Of a stretch of 16,288 nt of DNA, positions 13,936-16,288 are shown piece by piece (positions within the stretch are counted from its first letter, which is position 1; every line of letters begins with the position of its first letter). The DNA is taken from assembly GCA_007127395.1 (NCBI GenBank), contig SKZL01000137.1, positions 1 through 16,288 of the forward strand, written 5' to 3'. Under the pieces are notes generated by a model. The model did not search any database. It was not told the origin of the DNA and saw nothing but the letters and a program-made list of their open reading frames with translations. Origin of the DNA: Balneolaceae bacterium. Lineage in GTDB: Bacteria; Bacteroidota; Rhodothermia; Balneolales; Balneolaceae. The position numbers and the translations under genes are program-made.

Positions 13936-16288
13936 ATGAAGTCAATTTACCAATACTATAAAGTGCTTTTAACTTCAGCACTGCTATTTATCTTTATCGC
14001 ATCCTGTGCTACTACACAGCAGGGAACTGCCCCTGAGACGGGTGAAAACAGAGAAGAAACCAAATCAGATTTTGAAAAAGCGATTGAAAATCTAATTGAA
14101 TTCGATGGCTTTTTCACAATTTATCAGGATACAACCAATGGCAAAACCAAACTGGCAATCAGGGAAGATCAGATTGGCCAAGAGTTTATCTATTTTGGCC
14201 TTTCGCAAGATGGTGTACTCGAAGGGGGGCATTTCAGAGGTCAATTTCGCGATAATAAAATTGTAGAGATCAGAAGATATTTTGACCGGCTTGAATTTGT
14301 CCATATCAATACCCGTCACTATTTTGATGAGGAGAGTCCGCTTAGCCGAGCTGCCTCAGCAAATATTTCAGAAGCCATTCTTCATTCAGCCTCGATAGAA
14401 GCAGAAGAGAAGGAGGAGGGGCTCTTTCTAATTGATGGTGATGCACTTTTCCTTTCAGAAGGATTGACACAAATAAAACCAAGTCCCAGCCCCATGGCGC
14501 GCCCGGGACAGTTTAGTCTTGGCACCTTAAGCAGGGATAAAAACAAATACAGCCAGATTCGCAGTTACCCAAAAAATAGTGATGTAATTGTGGAGTATGT
14601 CTATGAGTCACCATACCCGACCGGCAGTACAAGCAGCGCTGTTACAGATAATCGTTCTGTAACCATCAGGTTTCAGCATAGTTTTATTGAAATTCCCGAT
14701 AACAATTTTAAGCCCAGATATGACGATCCAAGGGTAGGTTATTTCACTACTCAGCAAAATGATATGATCTCAGTTAGTGCCACACCCTACAAGGATATGA
14801 TTCACAGGTGGGACCTGGTCAAAAAAGATCCGGATGCTGAACTATCTGAGCCTGTAGAACCGATTGTATGGTGGATTGAGAATACAACTCCTTATGAATT
14901 TCGGGAAACGATCAAAGAAGCTACACTTGCATGGAATGAAGCATTTGAAGCTGCAGGGTTTAAAAATGCCATTCAGGTTAAAGTACAGCCGGATGATGCC
15001 GATTGGGAAGCGGGTGATATACGATACAATGTATTACGGTGGACCTCATCACCAATTGCACCTTTTGGAGGGTACGGGCCCAGCTTTGTAAATCCCCGAA
15101 CCGGGCAGATCATCGGCTCCGATATCATGCTCGAGTGGGTCTTTTTCAGCAATCAGATGCGAAACGAAGATATCTATGACGGATTCAATTTTTCAGAGAT
15201 GAGCGTTCATGATGCTATGGATCCACATTTTTGCAGTTTTGGGACTTTCATGCAGCACAACAACTTGTTTGGAATGAATGTTCTTCATCTGATGGATTCA
15301 AATACCGATGATTTAGAAGGATTCCAGCATGAAGCACTGACGATGCTCATCTTACATGAACTGGGACACACATTCGGATTAAACCACAACATGCAGGCCA
15401 GTACTTTGCATTCACCGGATGAAATCCATTCGCGCGAGCTGGCAGATACTATTGGCCTCACAGGTTCAGTCATGGATTACTCCTCTGTAAACGTGAGCAG
15501 AGACCGTGAAAATCAGGGCAGGTACTTTGACATTAAACCGGGACCATACGATATCTGGGCTATAGAGTATGGGTATTCATCGTCCCTGGAAGATGCAGAT
15601 GCTGAAATGGAGCGATTAAACCGGATTCTTGCCAGATCAACAGACCCTTCATTGGCATTCGGGAATGATGCAGATGATATGAGGTCATCTTTCGGAGGTA
15701 TTGACCCAAGAGTGATGATTGGTGATATGTCCAGCGATCCGGTTGCTTACGGTGTTGAACGGATCCTACTCGTCAGAGAGCTGTTGGATGGTGTCGTTGA
15801 AAAGTTCGGATCCAGAGAAGGCCAATCATATCAGGAGCTGCGTAACGCATATATGAGCATGATGGGGCAATATGGTACACAAGCAAATATAATGACCAGA
15901 CAAATTGGTGGTGTATATCGTGATCGCGCTTTCATAGGGCAGGAGGGAGCCGGACGGCCATTTACTCCGGTACCGGCAGCAAAACAGAAAGAAGCGATGA
16001 ACCATCTCTCACAATATCTGTTTGCTCCAAATGCTTTTAATACCTCACACGAAGTTTACAGTTATCTGCAGGCACAGCGACGAGGTTTTAACTTCTTTGG
16101 TGGAGGTGAAGATCCAAAAATTCATGATCAGGTTCTTGGAATGCAGCGAAACGCACTTGGCCATCTTCTACATCAAAATACATTGAAGAGAATCACAGAT
16201 TCAAGAACATATGGAAATGAATACAATGTAGCAGAGATGGTTTCAGACTTAACGGGTGCCATTTTCAATGCAGATGCGAGAGGAAATG
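13936..16288 (+). CDS. Zinc metalloprotease lipoprotein, DUF5117 / Met-zincin (DUF4953) type (3' end outside window)
   Basis: Predicted envelope-anchored metalloprotease; 784 codons are present and the frame is open at the window end. The N-terminus (MKSIYQYYKV, then a hydrophobic stretch) ends in the lipobox IASC, with Cys24 the lipidation site, followed by a short Thr/Gln/Glu linker. Residues ~50-270 match the pattern of the DUF5117 region that precedes this family's peptidase domain. The catalytic motif is HELGHTFGLNH: His474, Glu475, His478 and His484 form the metzincin HExxHxxGxxH site. SVMDY (Met513) 29 residues later is the Met-turn. 'WWIENTTPYEFRETIKEATLAWNEAFEAAGF' (~312-342) is a typical lead-in. 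Family members are common in Bacteroidetes; substrates are unknown. It has its own transcription unit after the atpC terminator. The start is firm because it opens the signal peptide. Family naming is from memory. Confidence 0.9.
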   Translation, partial: MKSIYQYYKVLLTSALLFIFIASCATTQQGTAPETGENREETKSDFEKAIENLIEFDGFFTIYQDTTNGKTKLAIREDQIGQEFIYFGLSQDGVLEGGHFRGQFRDNKIVEIRRYFDRLEFVHINTRHYFDEESPLSRAASANISEAILHSASIEAEEKEEGLFLIDGDALFLSEGLTQIKPSPSPMARPGQFSLGTLSRDKNKYSQIRSYPKNSDVIVEYVYESPYPTGSTSSAVTDNRSVTIRFQHSFIEIPDNNFKPRYDDPRVGYFTTQQNDMISVSATPYKDMIHRWDLVKKDPDAELSEPVEPIVWWIENTTPYEFRETIKEATLAWNEAFEAAGFKNAIQVKVQPDDADWEAGDIRYNVLRWTSSPIAPFGGYGPSFVNPRTGQIIGSDIMLEWVFFSNQMRNEDIYDGFNFSEMSVHDAMDPHFCSFGTFMQHNNLFGMNVLHLMDSNTDDLEGFQHEALTMLILHELGHTFGLNHNMQASTLHSPDEIHSRELADTIGLTGSVMDYSSVNVSRDRENQGRYFDIKPGPYDIWAIEYGYSSSLEDADAEMERLNRILARSTDPSLAFGNDADDMRSSFGGIDPRVMIGDMSSDPVAYGVERILLVRELLDGVVEKFGSREGQSYQELRNAYMSMMGQYGTQANIMTRQIGGVYRDRAFIGQEGAGRPFTPVPAAKQKEAMNHLSQYLFAPNAFNTSHEVYSYLQAQRRGFNFFGGGEDPKIHDQVLGMQRNALGHLLHQNTLKRITDSRTYGNEYNVAEMVSDLTGAIFNADARGN

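Noticed and set aside
14092..15473. Short open frames on both strands within the metalloprotease gene
   Set aside because: The frame starting at 13936 is open to the window end and carries a lipobox, HExxHxxGxxH and a Met-turn, so it is the real gene.

Overview
The window is an ordinary-looking chromosomal stretch, about 40-45% GC by eye, packed with core genes. No mobile element, CRISPR array, tRNA or rRNA is visible. The best fit is a bacterium of the Bacteroidota/Rhodothermota/Balneolota group, possibly Balneolaceae-like. Four things point there: (1) the F1 beta subunit carries an extra stretch after 'ESGVINYG' that I recall from Bacteroidetes/Chlorobi AtpD; (2) atpD and atpC stand alone, without atpA/G/H/F/B/E beside them; (3) lineage-typical families occur, including a DUF4296-like small lipoprotein, a DUF5117/Met-zincin-type lipoprotein protease and a RecQ with its Zn cluster far from the helicase core; (4) most genes lack a clear Shine-Dalgarno sequence. 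The lineage is an inference, not proven.

Layout. Positions 1-775 (+) hold the C-terminal part of a RecQ-family helicase. It converges and overlaps by 22 bp with a leftward pair: a small lipoprotein (754-1167) and an SDR oxidoreductase (1157-1879). A divergent 110-140 bp spacer with two palindromes separates the SDR gene from coaX (+, 2019-2765). Next comes a leftward block of about 7 kb, read right to left: rsmB (9928-8609), valS (8486-5790), a tandem UspA-type stress protein (5635-4793), a secreted N-acetylmuramoyl-L-alanine amidase (4681-3425) and udk (3432-2803). The last two overlap by 8 bp. A divergent spacer at 9929-10089 separates this block from a rightward block: a Na/Pi cotransporter-like protein with a PhoU-like tail (10090-11712), atpD (11850-13343), atpC (13388-13786), a strong intrinsic terminator (13801-13834), and a large metzincin-type lipoprotein protease that runs off the end (13936-16288).

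How the genes work together. The content is housekeeping: translation (ValRS, the 16S rRNA m5C methyltransferase RsmB), coenzyme A synthesis (CoaX), pyrimidine salvage (Udk), cell-wall remodelling (amidase), DNA repair (RecQ), energy (F1 beta and epsilon) and phosphate transport. No gene cluster encoding an obviously new system is visible. The most unexplained signals are the inverted-repeat structures in two short intergenic regions (1903-1937 and 4689-4758), the degenerate second half of the UspA protein, and the little-characterised lipoproteins.
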